Assembly: GCF_019753765.1 (NCBI RefSeq)
Contig: NZ_JAIJZW010000003.1
Coordinates: 248,001 to 312,000 of the forward strand
From: Microbacterium marinilacus
Lineage (GTDB): Bacteria; Actinomycetota; Actinomycetes; Actinomycetales; Microbacteriaceae
Reading direction: 5' to 3'
DNA length: 64,000 bases
Positions 45,949-55,019 of the stretch are shown here, piece by piece. The first letter of the stretch is position 1; the number at the start of each line of letters is the position of its first letter. Below the pieces are notes generated by a model, which was not told the origin of the DNA, made no database searches, and was given only the letters and a program-made list of their open reading frames with translations. The position numbers and the translations under genes were made by a program.

Positions 45949-46071
45949 GGGGGGGGGGGGGGGGGGGGGGGCGCCCCGCCGCGGGGGGGGGGCCCGGGCC
46001 CCCCGCCCCCCCCCCCCCCGTGCCCCCCCGCCCCCCCCGCCCCCCCGCGGGGGGGCCGCCCCCCCCCCCCC
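45949..46071. other. G/C homopolymer tract, probable sequencing or assembly artefact
   Basis: For 123 nt the sequence is almost only G then C runs: 23 consecutive Gs from 45949, then mixed G/C, then long C runs to 46071, with two T bases at most. It has no coding or regulatory look. It lies between convergent rplI and cca, where a strong terminator could have stalled polymerase during sequencing. Confidence 0.7.
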
Positions 46072-46076
46072 ACGGC

Positions 46077-47519
46077 TCACTGCGGGGCGTCCCACCACGC
46101 CCGCAGGCGACGCTCGACCTCGTCGGGCCCCAGCACGCCCTCGTCCAGGCGCAGGTCGAGCAGGAAGCGGTAGGCCTTGCCGACCTCCGGCCCGGGCGGG
46201 ATGCCGAGGATCTGCTGGATGCGGTTCCCGTCGAGCTCGGGGCGGATCGCGTCGAGCTCCTCCTGGTCCCGCAGCTGCGCGATGCGCTCCTCGATGTCGT
46301 CGTAGGCGCTTGCCAGCCGCGCGGCCTTGCGGCGGTTTCGCGTGGTGACGTCGGCCCGGGTCAGGATGTGCAGCCGCTCGAGCTGAGCGCCCGCGTCCCT
46401 GACGTACCGGCGCACCGCCGAATCGGTCCACGTCCCCTCGGCGTAGCCGAAGAAGCGCAGATGCAGCTCGATCAGCCTGCTGACGGCGTCGATCGTGTCG
46501 CCGTCGTAGCGCAGCGCCTGCAGGCGCTTGCGCGCCATCCGCGAGCCGACCACGTCGTGGTGGTGGAAGGTGACCGCGCCGCCCTTCTCGAGCTTGCGGG
46601 TGCGCGGCTTGCCGATGTCGTGCAGCAGGGCGGCCAGGCGCAGCGCGACGTCGGGGGCCGCGTCCGGGAAGCGGGTGCGCTCGTGCTCGATGGCCTGCCG
46701 CAGCACGGTGAGGGAGTGCTCGTAGACGTCCTTGTGGTGATGGTGCTCGTCCACCTCGAGCCGGAGCGCCGACACCTCCGGCAGGAACTCGTCGATCAGG
46801 CCGGTGTCGACCAGCACGCGGATGCCGCGCACCGGATCGTCGGTCGTGAGCAGCCGGGAGAGCTCCCCCTGGACGCGCTCGGGGCTGACGATCGAGAGCG
46901 TGCCGCGCAGGGCGCCGATCGCCTCGAGCGTCCCCGCCTCGACGTCGAAGCCGAGCTGGGCCGAGAAGCGGGCGGCACGCAGCATGCGCAGGGGATCGTC
47001 CCCGAAGCTGATGCGCGGGTCGATCGGCGTTCGCAGCACGCCGCCGAGGAGGTCCTCGACGCCGCCCGTCGGGTCGACGAGCTTGACCTCCGGAACCGTG
47101 AGCGCCATCGCGTTGACCGTGAAGTCGCGGCGCACGAGGTCGGCCTCGAGCGTGTCGCCGAACTCGACGGCGGGCTTGCGGCTGGCGCCGTCGTAGCTGT
47201 CGGCGCGGTATGTGGTGATCTCGACCTGCTCGGCGGCGCCATCCGGATTCGGCACCCGGGCGCCGATCGTCCCGAAGGCCCGGCCGATGTCCCACTGCGC
47301 GGTCGAGATCGGCTTGACGATGCGCAGGATGTCGTCGGGTCGGGCGTCGGTGGTGAAGTCGAGGTCGTGGGTGGCACGCCCCAGAAGCGCGTCGCGGACC
47401 GGGCCGCCGACGATCGAGAGATCGTGGCCGGCGTCGGCGAACGCACGGGCGAGGGCGGCGACCACGGGAGAGGCCGCGAGGTCGCCGAGGCGCGCGACGC
47501 CGGCGGCCATGTTGAGCAT
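46077..47519 (-). CDS. cca: CCA tRNA nucleotidyltransferase
   Basis: A 480-aa enzyme adding or repairing the 3' CCA of tRNA. The polymerase-beta head has SIVGGPVRDALLG and THDLDFTT (catalytic DxD), then RRDFTVNAMAL, and DDPLRMLRAARFSAQLGF in the neck. A C-terminal HD domain has LLHDIGKPRTR and HHHDVVGSRMA. The ATG start has a TACGCT box 7 nt upstream (leaderless pattern). It is divergent from the dehydrogenase gene. Confidence 0.95.
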   Translation of the reverse strand: MLNMAAGVARLGDLAASPVVAALARAFADAGHDLSIVGGPVRDALLGRATHDLDFTTDARPDDILRIVKPISTAQWDIGRAFGTIGARVPNPDGAAEQVEITTYRADSYDGASRKPAVEFGDTLEADLVRRDFTVNAMALTVPEVKLVDPTGGVEDLLGGVLRTPIDPRISFGDDPLRMLRAARFSAQLGFDVEAGTLEAIGALRGTLSIVSPERVQGELSRLLTTDDPVRGIRVLVDTGLIDEFLPEVSALRLEVDEHHHHKDVYEHSLTVLRQAIEHERTRFPDAAPDVALRLAALLHDIGKPRTRKLEKGGAVTFHHHDVVGSRMARKRLQALRYDGDTIDAVSRLIELHLRFFGYAEGTWTDSAVRRYVRDAGAQLERLHILTRADVTTRNRRKAARLASAYDDIEERIAQLRDQEELDAIRPELDGNRIQQILGIPPGPEVGKAYRFLLDLRLDEGVLGPDEVERRLRAWWDAPQ

Positions 47520-47526
47520 GGGATCC

Positions 47527-47532
47527 AGCGTA
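47527..47532 (-). promoter_or_regulatory. -10 box of leaderless cca transcript (TACGCT)
   Basis: Minus strand TACGCT-N7-ATG. It faces the divergent leaderless promoter at 47595 across about 60 bp. Confidence 0.5.
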
Positions 47533-47594
47533 ATCGGCGCGCCGGCGACCGCCGGTCCGCACGCCCCGCCGGCCCTCCCGTCCACGCGGGCAGA

Positions 47595-47600
47595 TAGCCT
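47595..47600 (+). promoter_or_regulatory. -10 box of leaderless dehydrogenase transcript (TAGCCT)
   Basis: TAGCCT-gatccc-ATG at 47607 fits the leaderless pattern exactly. Confidence 0.55.
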
Positions 47601-47606
47601 GATCCC

Positions 47607-48662
47607 ATGCGCGCGACCTTCCTGCACGGCCCCGGCGACGTCCGTCTCGAGGAGGTGCCGGACCCCGTGATCCGCGACCCGCGCAACGCGATCGTGCGGG
47701 TCGTCGCGTCCTGCGTCTGCGGCTCCGACCTGTGGCACTACCGGGGCGTGACCGCGAAGCCGGACGAGCCGACCCGCATCGGGCACGAGTTCGTGGGCGT
47801 GGTCGAGGAGGTGGGGTCGGACGTGTCGCGGGTGCGACCGGGCGACTTCGTGATCGCGCCGTTCTACGACTGCGACATGACGTGCGCCAACTGCCGCAAC
47901 GGCTTCAGCACCTCGTGCCTCGAGCGCGGGTCCTGGGGCGGGAAGGACCACACCGGCGCCGACGTCGACGGCGGCCAGGGCGAGTACGTGCGCGTGCCGC
48001 ACGCCGACGGCTCGCTCACGGTCGTGCCGGGCGGCGTGCCGGACGACGCGCTGATCCCGAGCCTGCTGACGCTGTCGGACGTGTTCCTCACCGGCCATCA
48101 CGCGGCGGTGTCCGCCGGCGTGCGCGCCGGGTCGACGGTGGTGGTCGTCGGCGACGGCGCCGTCGGTCTGAGCGGCGTGCTGGCAGCGTCCCGCCTGGGG
48201 GCCGAGCGCATCGTCGCGATGTCCCGCCACGAGCCGCGCCAGGCGCTGGCGCGGCGGTTCGGGGCGACCGACGTGATCGCCTCGCGGGGCGCCGACGGCA
48301 TCCGCGACGTCAAGGAGCTGTTCGACGGCATCGGCCCCGACGCGGTGCTCGAGTGCGTGGGCACGAAGGAGTCGATGGACCAGGCGCTGCGCTCGGCGCG
48401 GCCCGGCGGGCAGGTCGGGTTCGTGGGCGTCCCGCACGGCGGCCCGGAGCTGCCCGTACGCACGATGTTCGGCTCGAACGTCGGCGTGCGCGGCGGCGTC
48501 GCCCCCGTGCGCAACTACGTCGACGAGGTGCTGCCCGAGGTGCTCTCCGGGGCACTCGACCCGGGCCGCGTGTTCGACCTCACGGTGCCGCTGTCGGACG
48601 TCGCCGAGGGCTACGCCGCGATGGACGAGCGCCGCGCGATCAAGTCGCTGCTCGTCCCCTGA
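47607..48662 (+). CDS. Zinc-dependent medium-chain dehydrogenase
   Basis: A 351-aa protein. Catalytic zinc residues lie in CGSDLWHYRG (~38-47) and IGHEFVGVVEEVG; structural zinc cysteines are in CDMTCANCRNGFSTSC (~89-104). The Rossmann motif is GDGAVG near 178, followed by AMSRHEPR (Arg instead of Asp, suggesting NADP). Resembles threonine/formaldehyde-type dehydrogenases with unknown substrate. Single gene, ending at the 31-bp palindrome array. Confidence 0.86.
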   Translation: MRATFLHGPGDVRLEEVPDPVIRDPRNAIVRVVASCVCGSDLWHYRGVTAKPDEPTRIGHEFVGVVEEVGSDVSRVRPGDFVIAPFYDCDMTCANCRNGFSTSCLERGSWGGKDHTGADVDGGQGEYVRVPHADGSLTVVPGGVPDDALIPSLLTLSDVFLTGHHAAVSAGVRAGSTVVVVGDGAVGLSGVLAASRLGAERIVAMSRHEPRQALARRFGATDVIASRGADGIRDVKELFDGIGPDAVLECVGTKESMDQALRSARPGGQVGFVGVPHGGPELPVRTMFGSNVGVRGGVAPVRNYVDEVLPEVLSGALDPGRVFDLTVPLSDVAEGYAAMDERRAIKSLLVP

Positions 48663-48670
48663 CGCCCCAC

Positions 48671-48750
48671 GAGTGCCGTCTGGCACTCATCGGTGGGTCG
48701 CGAGTGTCAGATGGCACTCATCGGCAGGTCGCGAGTGCCGTCTGGCACTC
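48671..48750. repeat. Three-unit palindrome array with 31-bp period
   Basis: 18-bp units at 48671-48688, 48702-48719 and 48733-48750. Units 1 and 3 are GAGTGCC-GTCT-GGCACTC; unit 2 is GAGTGTC-AGAT-GGCACTC. The 13-bp spacers differ at two bases (atcggtgggtcgc, atcggcaggtcgc). It fills the gap between two convergent genes. Confidence 0.9.
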
Positions 48751-48755
48751 GCGGA

Positions 48756-50309
48756 TCAGGCGAAGGCGAGGAAGCCGTCGACCAGCAGGTCGCGCACGCG
48801 GGGCAGCAGGTCGTCTCGCAGCGCCGCGCCGTCCACCTCCAGCAGATCGGCGATCGCCGCGATGAGCGGGCCGACGGCGAGCTCGCCGTCGCATGCGCCG
48901 ACGAGGGCCGCCAGGCCGGGGTCGACCTGCAGCGCGCGACCGAAGCCGGCGCCCTGGCGCAGCTCGATGACCTGCGGGTCGCCGATGCCGGGCAGATGAT
49001 GCCGGGCCTCGGTGACGTCCGCCGCCGTCTTCAGGGTCGCCGCGGCGAGCGCTGCGTCGTCCATGCCCGAGAGGCGATCGTGCGCGGCGAGCGCGAGCGC
49101 GAGGTGGGCGCCGAGCCCGCCCTCGGACGCGATCGGCTGCGGCACGCGCTCGTACCGGGCGAGCGTGGGAGCGCCGGTCGCGCGGCGCACGAGCACGTAC
49201 CCGAAGCCGACGGCGGTGACCCCGCGCACGGCGAAGTCGTCGAGCCAGGCGTCCAGCAGCGCGTCGTGCCGCTCCGATCCGGGAGCGGTGCCGCCGTCGC
49301 GGATCCACATCTCGGCGTACTGGATCGGATCGAGCAGCTCTCGCTCCACGATCCAGGCGTCGAGCGGCACGGGGGACGCCTGCACCCAGGATCGCACCCG
49401 GTCGAGGCCCGCCACCCCGTCGCGCGTCTCCCAGTTGCCGAGCAGCTGGGCGACGCCGCCCGGCTCGAGGTGCGCGCCGACCTCGCTGACCACGCGCTCG
49501 ACCAGGGCGTCGCCCACGAGCCCGCCGTCGCGGTACTCGTAGTCGGGCACACCCTGTGCGCGGGGGGTGATGACGAACGGGGGGTTCGACACGACGCGGT
49601 CGAACGTCTCGCCCGCGACGGGCTCGAACAGGCTGCCGCCGCGCGTCTCGACGCGCTCGACGCGGTTCAGCAGCGCGTTCAGCCGCGTGAAGGCGAGGGC
49701 CCGCTCCGACAGGTCGGTCGCGACGACGGACGACGCGTACCGGCGGGCCCGGAGCGCCTGGATCCCGCAGCCCGTGCCGAGGTCGAGCACGCGCCCCGCG
49801 GTGGTCGGCAGCTGCAGGCCCGCGAGGGTGAGGGAGGCGCCGCCGACGCCGAGCACGTGGTCTTCGGCGAGCGCGCCGCCCCCCAGGGCGATCTCGTCGA
49901 GGTCGCTCGCGAACCACCATTCGCCCGTCCCCATCCGGCCGTCGGGGGACGTGTCCAGGTAGGACTGCGGCCGGACGATGGCGCGGGGCTCGACGGTCTC
50001 GGCCGCGCCCGTGGCTCCGACGATCTCCGCGAGGCCGAGCGCCTGCAGGCCGGCGGCGGTCAGGCGGGGCAGCGCCGCGTCGACCGCCGTACGCGCCTGG
50101 GGCACGCCCAGCACCAGCAGGCGGCCGAGCGTCGCCAACGCGTCGCCGCGATCGCCGAGCCCGCGCAGGGCGGGTGCCCGCAGGCTGCGGCCGATCGCGT
50201 CGTCGGCCTCGACGCCCCAGGCCGCGCGCAGCGCCTCGGATCGGAAGCGCGCGGCCTGCAGGTCGGCGGCGAGCGCGTCGCACAGGGCCGCGTCCGGGTT
50301 GGGGGTCAC
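48756..50309 (-). CDS. SAM-dependent methyltransferase (N5-glutamine/small-RNA type)
   Basis: A 517-aa protein. N-terminal helical domain ~1-135; a Rossmann methyltransferase core ~155-310 with DLGTGCGIQALRA (SAM motif), VATDLSERALAFT and VVSNPPFVI, the N-P-P-F motif of enzymes that methylate nitrogen in amides or bases; a C-terminal domain of unknown role ~330-517. This layout is a common actinobacterial family annotated only as methyltransferase. The GTG at 50309 is chosen; TTG at 50321 is an alternative. Confidence 0.82.
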   Translation of the reverse strand: MTPNPDAALCDALAADLQAARFRSEALRAAWGVEADDAIGRSLRAPALRGLGDRGDALATLGRLLVLGVPQARTAVDAALPRLTAAGLQALGLAEIVGATGAAETVEPRAIVRPQSYLDTSPDGRMGTGEWWFASDLDEIALGGGALAEDHVLGVGGASLTLAGLQLPTTAGRVLDLGTGCGIQALRARRYASSVVATDLSERALAFTRLNALLNRVERVETRGGSLFEPVAGETFDRVVSNPPFVITPRAQGVPDYEYRDGGLVGDALVERVVSEVGAHLEPGGVAQLLGNWETRDGVAGLDRVRSWVQASPVPLDAWIVERELLDPIQYAEMWIRDGGTAPGSERHDALLDAWLDDFAVRGVTAVGFGYVLVRRATGAPTLARYERVPQPIASEGGLGAHLALALAAHDRLSGMDDAALAAATLKTAADVTEARHHLPGIGDPQVIELRQGAGFGRALQVDPGLAALVGACDGELAVGPLIAAIADLLEVDGAALRDDLLPRVRDLLVDGFLAFA

Positions 50310-50361
50310 GGTTCCATTCAACCCTGTCGGGGCGTGCCCTCCGCCGCGCGATCGCGCGGGG

Positions 50362-50727
50362 TCAGCCGAGGACGACCAGGTAGCCGAGAACGGCCGACGC
50401 CGTCACGAGCAGGGCGATGACCAGGGCGGGGAGGAACGGCTCCTTGCGGCGGATGTGCACGACCACGGCGCCGAACATGACGATCGCGAGGCCGGTCGCG
50501 GCGATGGGCGTCAGGATCGGCGCGATGCCCGTCGCGAGGGGCAGGACGAGGCCGAGCGCGCCGATCACCTCGACGACGCCGATGAACCGCACGAAGCCGG
50601 CGGAGAAGTCGTCCACCCACGCCATCTGCGGGCGCAGCGCGTCCTTCGACCGGATGGCCTTCATGGAGCCGGCCATGAGCATGAGCAGGGCGGCGAGGGC
50701 GTTGACGATCCACAGGGCGATGAGCAT
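50362..50727 (-). CDS. DoxX family membrane protein
   Basis: A 121-aa protein with four membrane helices (~1-22, ~45-65, ~70-90, ~98-118). GSMKAIRSKD after the first helix and GVVEVIGALGLVLP in the second fit the DoxX family. Members act in redox or sulfur metabolism and membrane oxidoreductase complexes. It is divergent from an HxlR regulator that probably controls it. Confidence 0.85.
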   Translation of the reverse strand: MLIALWIVNALAALLMLMAGSMKAIRSKDALRPQMAWVDDFSAGFVRFIGVVEVIGALGLVLPLATGIAPILTPIAATGLAIVMFGAVVVHIRRKEPFLPALVIALLVTASAVLGYLVVLG

Positions 50728-50836
50728 GGGTTACTTTCTGTTCGTGGCTTACGATGTGTGAGCATGCCCATGATCCGCGATCCGCGGAGGCCGCACAAAA
50801 GGCACACGGATGTGCGTGACGAACACGGACGGACGC

Positions 50837-51235
50837 ATGACCCTCGCAGACGACGCCCCCTCGACCGAGTACGAGGACACCTGCAAGCGCGCGGGCGAGG
50901 AGCATGGCCGGGCCATCCGCACGGTGCTCGACCGCATCGGCGACAAGTGGTCGCTGCTCGTGATCGGGGCCCTGCAGCACGGCACGTTGCGCTTCACGGA
51001 GCTGCAGCGGCACGTGCCCGGCGTCTCGCAGCGGATGCTGACGCTGACGGTGCGTCAGCTCGAGCGCGACGGCCTCGTGACGCGGACCGTGCACGCCGAG
51101 GTGCCGCCGCGCGTGGAGTACCGGCTGACAGCCGTCGGCGAGACGCTCATCGAGCCGTCCCTCGCCCTGGCGCAGTGGGCCATCGAGCACTACCCGGCGA
51201 TCGAGCGCGCCCGCGAGGCCTTCGACGGCTCGTGA
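50837..51235 (+). CDS. HxlR family transcriptional regulator
   Basis: A 132-aa winged-helix protein. The conserved Cys is in EDTCKRAG, followed by the HxlR hallmark IGDKWSLLVIGALQHGTLRFTELQRHVPGVSQRMLTLTVRQLERDGLV (in parts), then PPRVEYRLTAVG in the wing. HxlR proteins sense aldehydes, quinones or redox stress through such cysteines. The start at 50837 is preferred for its GGACGG ribosome-binding site; ATG 50810 is in frame. Divergent doxX is the likely target. Confidence 0.87.
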   Translation: MTLADDAPSTEYEDTCKRAGEEHGRAIRTVLDRIGDKWSLLVIGALQHGTLRFTELQRHVPGVSQRMLTLTVRQLERDGLVTRTVHAEVPPRVEYRLTAVGETLIEPSLALAQWAIEHYPAIERAREAFDGS

Positions 51236-51316
51236 CGCCCTCTGACCGTCCGGTCCCACCCGCACCCGCGTCGTGCACCACGAGGCCGTGGATGGGCCGG
51301 GAGGACCGGGCGGACG

Positions 51317-52555
51317 TCAGGCGTCGCGGCGGGCGCCCTGTGAGGGGATGACGGTGAAGCAGTGGGGGGCCGCGAAGCCGCGGGCCGCGAAGGCGGCCTC
51401 CGCGGCGGCGGTCACCGGCGCGGAGGCCGCCGCCTCGACCAGGGCGATGGCGGATCCGCCGAACCCGCCGCCGGTCATCCGTGCGCCGACCGCGCCCTCC
51501 GCGACGGCCGTCTCGACGGCGACGTCGAGCTCGGGCACCGAGATCTCGAAGTCGTCGCGCATCGAGGCGTGGGAGGCGACGAGCAGGTCGCCGATCGCCC
51601 GGGGGCCCGAGGTGCGCAGCGCGCCCACGGTGTCGAGCACGCGCTGGTTCTCGGTGACGATGTGCCGCACGCGGCGGAACGTGGCGTCGTCGAGCAGATC
51701 GCGGGCGCGATCCAGGTCGGCCGCCGGCACATCGCGCAGGGCGGCCACGCCCAGGGCTGCCGCTCCCCGCTCGCACGCGTCGCGGCGGTCGCGGTAGCCG
51801 CCCGTGGCGTGGGAGTGCTTCACCCCCGTGTCGATCACGAGCAGCTCGAGCCCCTCGGCGGCGAAGCCGAGGTCGACCGACTGCGTGTCGAGCGAGCGGC
51901 AGTCGAGGAAGGTCGCGGCGTCGGCGCGACCCATGATCGACGACACCTGGTCCATGACGCCGGTGGGGGCGCCGACGGCCTCGTTCTCGGCGCGGCGTCC
52001 GATCAACGCCATCTCGAGCGGCGGCAGGCCGAGGCCCCAGACCTCGTTCAGCGCCGAGGCGACCGCGCCCTCGATGGCCGCGGAGGACGACAGGCCCGCG
52101 CCCACGGGCACGTCGGACGCGATCGCGATGTCCACGCCGGGCAGCTCGTCGGCGGATCGACCGGTGGCCGCGAGCGCGGCCCATGCCACGCCCAGCGCGT
52201 AGGCGGCCCACTCCGGCACCGCCCCGTCGGCGACCGCGGTGCCGGCCGGGCCGTCGAACGTCGCGGCGAGGGAGCCGACCGCGAGCTCCACGGCCCCGGC
52301 GGCGAACGTGGAGGCCACGCGGATCCGCGGATCGCCCCCGTCCGAGCGAAGCCCGGCTGCCGCGTAGGTGCGGTGCTGGATCGCGAAGGGCAGCACGAAG
52401 CCCTCGTTGTAGTCGGTGTGCTCGCCGATCAGGTTGGCGCGCCCCGCCGACGACCAGACGCCATCGGGCTGACGGCCGGAGACATGGGCGAACAGCCGCC
52501 GCGCCTCGTCGAGCGCGGCCGACGCGTGCGGGGACGTCGATGCGGGAGCGGTCAT
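51317..52555 (-). CDS. galK: Galactokinase
   Basis: A 412-aa GHMP kinase phosphorylating galactose at C1 (Leloir pathway). SSAGRANLIGEHTDYNEGFVLP (~37-58, read in pieces) is the substrate signature, PVGAGLSSSAAIEGA (~145-160) the ATP loop, and MTGGGFGGSAI (~370-380) motif 3. The ATG overlaps the galT stop by 4 nt. No galE is in the window, so UDP-glucose recycling must come from elsewhere. Confidence 0.95.
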   Translation of the reverse strand: MTAPASTSPHASAALDEARRLFAHVSGRQPDGVWSSAGRANLIGEHTDYNEGFVLPFAIQHRTYAAAGLRSDGGDPRIRVASTFAAGAVELAVGSLAATFDGPAGTAVADGAVPEWAAYALGVAWAALAATGRSADELPGVDIAIASDVPVGAGLSSSAAIEGAVASALNEVWGLGLPPLEMALIGRRAENEAVGAPTGVMDQVSSIMGRADAATFLDCRSLDTQSVDLGFAAEGLELLVIDTGVKHSHATGGYRDRRDACERGAAALGVAALRDVPAADLDRARDLLDDATFRRVRHIVTENQRVLDTVGALRTSGPRAIGDLLVASHASMRDDFEISVPELDVAVETAVAEGAVGARMTGGGFGGSAIALVEAAASAPVTAAAEAAFAARGFAAPHCFTVIPSQGARRDA

Positions 52556-53781
52556 GCGGAGGCCTCCGGGACGGTCGCGAGGGCGGCGCGCAGGCGTTCT
52601 GCGGCCTGCTCGGGCGGGATGTCGCCGATCCAGGCGCCCATCGCGGCCTCGGAGCCGGCGAGGAACTTCAGCTTGTCGGCCGCGCGGCGGGGCGAGGTGA
52701 GCTGCAGGTGCAGGCGCGCCGTGCCCCGGGCCACGTCCACGGGGGCCTGGTGCCAGGCCGCGATGTACGGCGTGCCGCCGGCGAACGCGAGGGTGTCGGC
52801 GTCGTACAGGGCGTCGAGGCCGCGCAGCAGGCGCAGGTACAGCGGCGCGAGCTCGTCGCGCTCGGCCCCGCTCAGCTCGGTGAAGTCGGCGGCGTGCCGG
52901 CGCGGGGCGAGGTGGACCTCGATGGGCCAGCGGGCGGCGAACGGGACGTACGCGATCCAGTGCTCGCCCTCGATCACGACGCGCGGCCCCGCCTGCTCGA
53001 AGGCGACGATCCGCTCGAACAGGTCGGCGCCCTCCCGCTCGATCGAGGCGAGCAGCAGCTGCGTGCGGGGCGTGATGTAGGGGTAGGCGTAGATCTGGCC
53101 GTGCGGATGCTGCAGGGTGACGCCGATCTCCTCCCCCCGGTTCTCGAAGACGAACACCTGGCGGATGCCGGGCAGCGCCGACAGCGCGGCCGTGCGGTCG
53201 GCCCACGCCTCGATCACCGTGCGCGCGCGTGTGACGGTCTGCGTGCCGAAGGAGCCGGTGCGCTCGGGGCTGAAGCAGACGACCTCGCACCGCCCGACGG
53301 ACGTGCGCGAGCGCCCCAGGCCGGGGGCCGCCAGGTCGTCGAGCCCGCGGGGCGCGTCGGCGGCGGCGGGCTCGGTGCCGACGGCGACGTCGAGCGCCGG
53401 CCCGAACGAGGGGGAGCGGTTCTCGAACACCGCGACGTCGTACGAGCTGGGCAGCTCGGACGGGTTGGTCGGCGACTGAGGGGCGAGCGGGTCGAGGTCG
53501 GCCGGCGGCAGGTGCGCGCGGTTCTGGCGGGCGGCGGCCACCGAGATCCAGTCGCCCGTGAGCACGTCTCGCCGCATGGTCGCGGTGTCGGGCCTCGGGG
53601 TGAGGTCGCGCTCGTCGACGCGCCGCTCGTCGGGCAGGGTCGTGCCGGGGTCGTCGTAGTAGAGCAGCTCGCGTCCGTCGGCCAGTCGCGCGGGGCGGCG
53701 CACCACGCCGGCACCGAGGCGGGCGGCGCCTGCGGGCGCCTCGTCCGCGGGCGCAGCGGATGCGGGATCGGGATGCGGCAT
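52552..53781 (-). CDS. galT: Galactose-1-phosphate uridylyltransferase
   Basis: A 409-aa HIT-fold enzyme exchanging UDP between glucose and galactose-1-phosphate. The active-site HPH is in LQHPHGQIYAYPY, the uridylyl-binding FENR motif appears twice (VFENRSPSFGP, VFENRGEE), and a second histidine cluster is in APRRHAADFTEL. The ATG at 53781 has GGAGG 8 nt upstream. First gene of galT-galK, headed by a LacI-type operator. Confidence 0.94.
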   Translation of the reverse strand: MPHPDPASAAPADEAPAGAARLGAGVVRRPARLADGRELLYYDDPGTTLPDERRVDERDLTPRPDTATMRRDVLTGDWISVAAARQNRAHLPPADLDPLAPQSPTNPSELPSSYDVAVFENRSPSFGPALDVAVGTEPAAADAPRGLDDLAAPGLGRSRTSVGRCEVVCFSPERTGSFGTQTVTRARTVIEAWADRTAALSALPGIRQVFVFENRGEEIGVTLQHPHGQIYAYPYITPRTQLLLASIEREGADLFERIVAFEQAGPRVVIEGEHWIAYVPFAARWPIEVHLAPRRHAADFTELSGAERDELAPLYLRLLRGLDALYDADTLAFAGGTPYIAAWHQAPVDVARGTARLHLQLTSPRRAADKLKFLAGSEAAMGAWIGDIPPEQAAERLRAALATVPEASA

Positions 53782-53805
53782 GAGGGTCCTCCGTTGCGCC
53801 GTGGC

Positions 53806-53825
53806 GCATGTTGACGTCAACATGC
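53806..53825. promoter_or_regulatory. Perfect 20-bp palindrome, LacI-family operator
   Basis: GCATGTTGACGTCAACATGC is a perfect palindrome with a central CpG-like core (ACGT), the form used by LacI/GalR dimers. It lies 25 nt upstream of galT and 70 nt upstream of the divergent regulator gene, so one operator can control both. Confidence 0.82.
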
Positions 53826-53894
53826 ATGATAGGGGGATCGGATCCGCGGGCGCCAGCAGGGGCGCGTTCCGCACCGCGAGCGAGAGGACGGGTC

Positions 53895-54869
53895 ATGGCA
53901 CGCAGCGTGTCGGCCGCCGACGTCGCCCGGCTCGCGGGGGTCTCCGGGCAGACCGTCTCGCGCGTCGCCAACGGCTCTGAGCGTGTGGACCCCGCGACCC
54001 GCGCCCGCGTCGAGGCGGCGATGGCGCAGCTCGGCTACCGTCCGCACCGCGCCGCCCGCGCGCTGCGGACGGGACGATCGGGGACGATCGGCGTCCTGGT
54101 GCGCACCCTCGCCTCGGTCGGCAACGCACGGATGCTCGAGGCCGTGGTGGCCGCCGGGGCCGCCCACGGCCACGCGGTGCTGGTGATGACGCTCGCCGAC
54201 GACACCCCCGACACCGCTCAGGCCGCGCTCTCGGCGCTCGCCGATCAGGGGGTGGACGGCGCGATCGCCCTGAACGAGGCGAGCCCGGCCGCGCGCACGG
54301 CCGGTTCGGGGGCCTTCCCGCTGGTCACGGTCGACGCCGCCCCGGGGGACGGCTCGGTCGCGATCGAGTCGGACCACGCCGGGGGAGCGGCCGAGGCGGT
54401 CGCGCATCTGCTCTCCGCCGGACGCGCCACCGTTCATCACCTCGCCGGGCCCGCGGGGTCGTACGCCGCGTCCGAGCGGGAGCGCGGATGGCGCGAGGCG
54501 CTCGCGGCCGCCGGCGTCGCGGCGCCGGACCCGCTGCGGGGCGACTGGTCGGCCCGGTCGGGGTACCTGCGCGGCCGCGAGCTCGCGGACCGGCTCGGCC
54601 CCGGCGACGCCGTCTTCGTCGCGAACGACCAGATGGCGCTCGGGCTGCTGCGCGCGCTCGGCGAGACCGCGCGCGCAGGCGTCGCGGTGATCGGGTTCGA
54701 CGACGTCGCCGACGCGGCCGACTACCGGCCGCCCCTGACGACGGTGGCGCAGGATTTCGACGCGCTCGGCGAGACCGCGGTGCGCCTTCTGCTCGACCGG
54801 GTGGCGGGCCGCGAGACGCCCGCACGCACGGTCGTCCCGACCCGGCTGGTGCGGCGCGAGAGCGCCTGA
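53895..54869 (+). CDS. LacI family transcriptional regulator (galactose repressor)
   Basis: A 324-aa protein. The N-terminal LacI helix-turn-helix is textbook: SAADVARLAGVSGQTVSRVANG, then a hinge with RPHRAARALRTGR. The periplasmic-binding-like core spans ~65-324 (GTIGVLVR, VAGHS-like MTLADD, FDDVADAADYRPPLTTVAQD). The ATG at 53895 has GAGAGGA upstream. It is divergent from galTK, so galactose or a derivative is the likely inducer. Confidence 0.92.
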   Translation: MARSVSAADVARLAGVSGQTVSRVANGSERVDPATRARVEAAMAQLGYRPHRAARALRTGRSGTIGVLVRTLASVGNARMLEAVVAAGAAHGHAVLVMTLADDTPDTAQAALSALADQGVDGAIALNEASPAARTAGSGAFPLVTVDAAPGDGSVAIESDHAGGAAEAVAHLLSAGRATVHHLAGPAGSYAASERERGWREALAAAGVAAPDPLRGDWSARSGYLRGRELADRLGPGDAVFVANDQMALGLLRALGETARAGVAVIGFDDVADAADYRPPLTTVAQDFDALGETAVRLLLDRVAGRETPARTVVPTRLVRRESA

Positions 54870-54872
54870 CGG

Positions 54873-54888
54873 GGCGCGGCGCCGCGCC
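54873..54888 (+). terminator. GC palindrome after the LacI-family gene
   Basis: GGCGCGGC-GCCGCGCC is a perfect 16-bp palindrome 4 nt past the stop, with no U tract. It is a possible transcript 3' end. Confidence 0.4.
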
Positions 54889-54940
54889 GGATCCGGCCGT
54901 CCCCGGCGCGCGCCGTCCGGGCGATACCCAGACGGCTCCG

Positions 54941-54946
54941 TAGAAT
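54941..54946 (+). promoter_or_regulatory. Candidate -10 box of the DUF6049-murJ operon (TAGAAT)
   Basis: TAGAAT lies 74 nt before the ATG at 55020 and is a good TANNNT match. No -35 box is clear. Confidence 0.5.
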
Positions 54947-55019
54947 CGAGAGGATCCGCGGTTCGCCTGGGCGACCAGCCATCCGGCACGCGATCGCCAC
55001 GCACCACCCCGCACCCACC

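Noticed and set aside
45949..46071. Genuine G-quadruplex or replication-pausing element
   Set aside because: A homopolymer block this extreme and imperfect is better explained by bad base calls or a gap fill; kept only as a quality flag.
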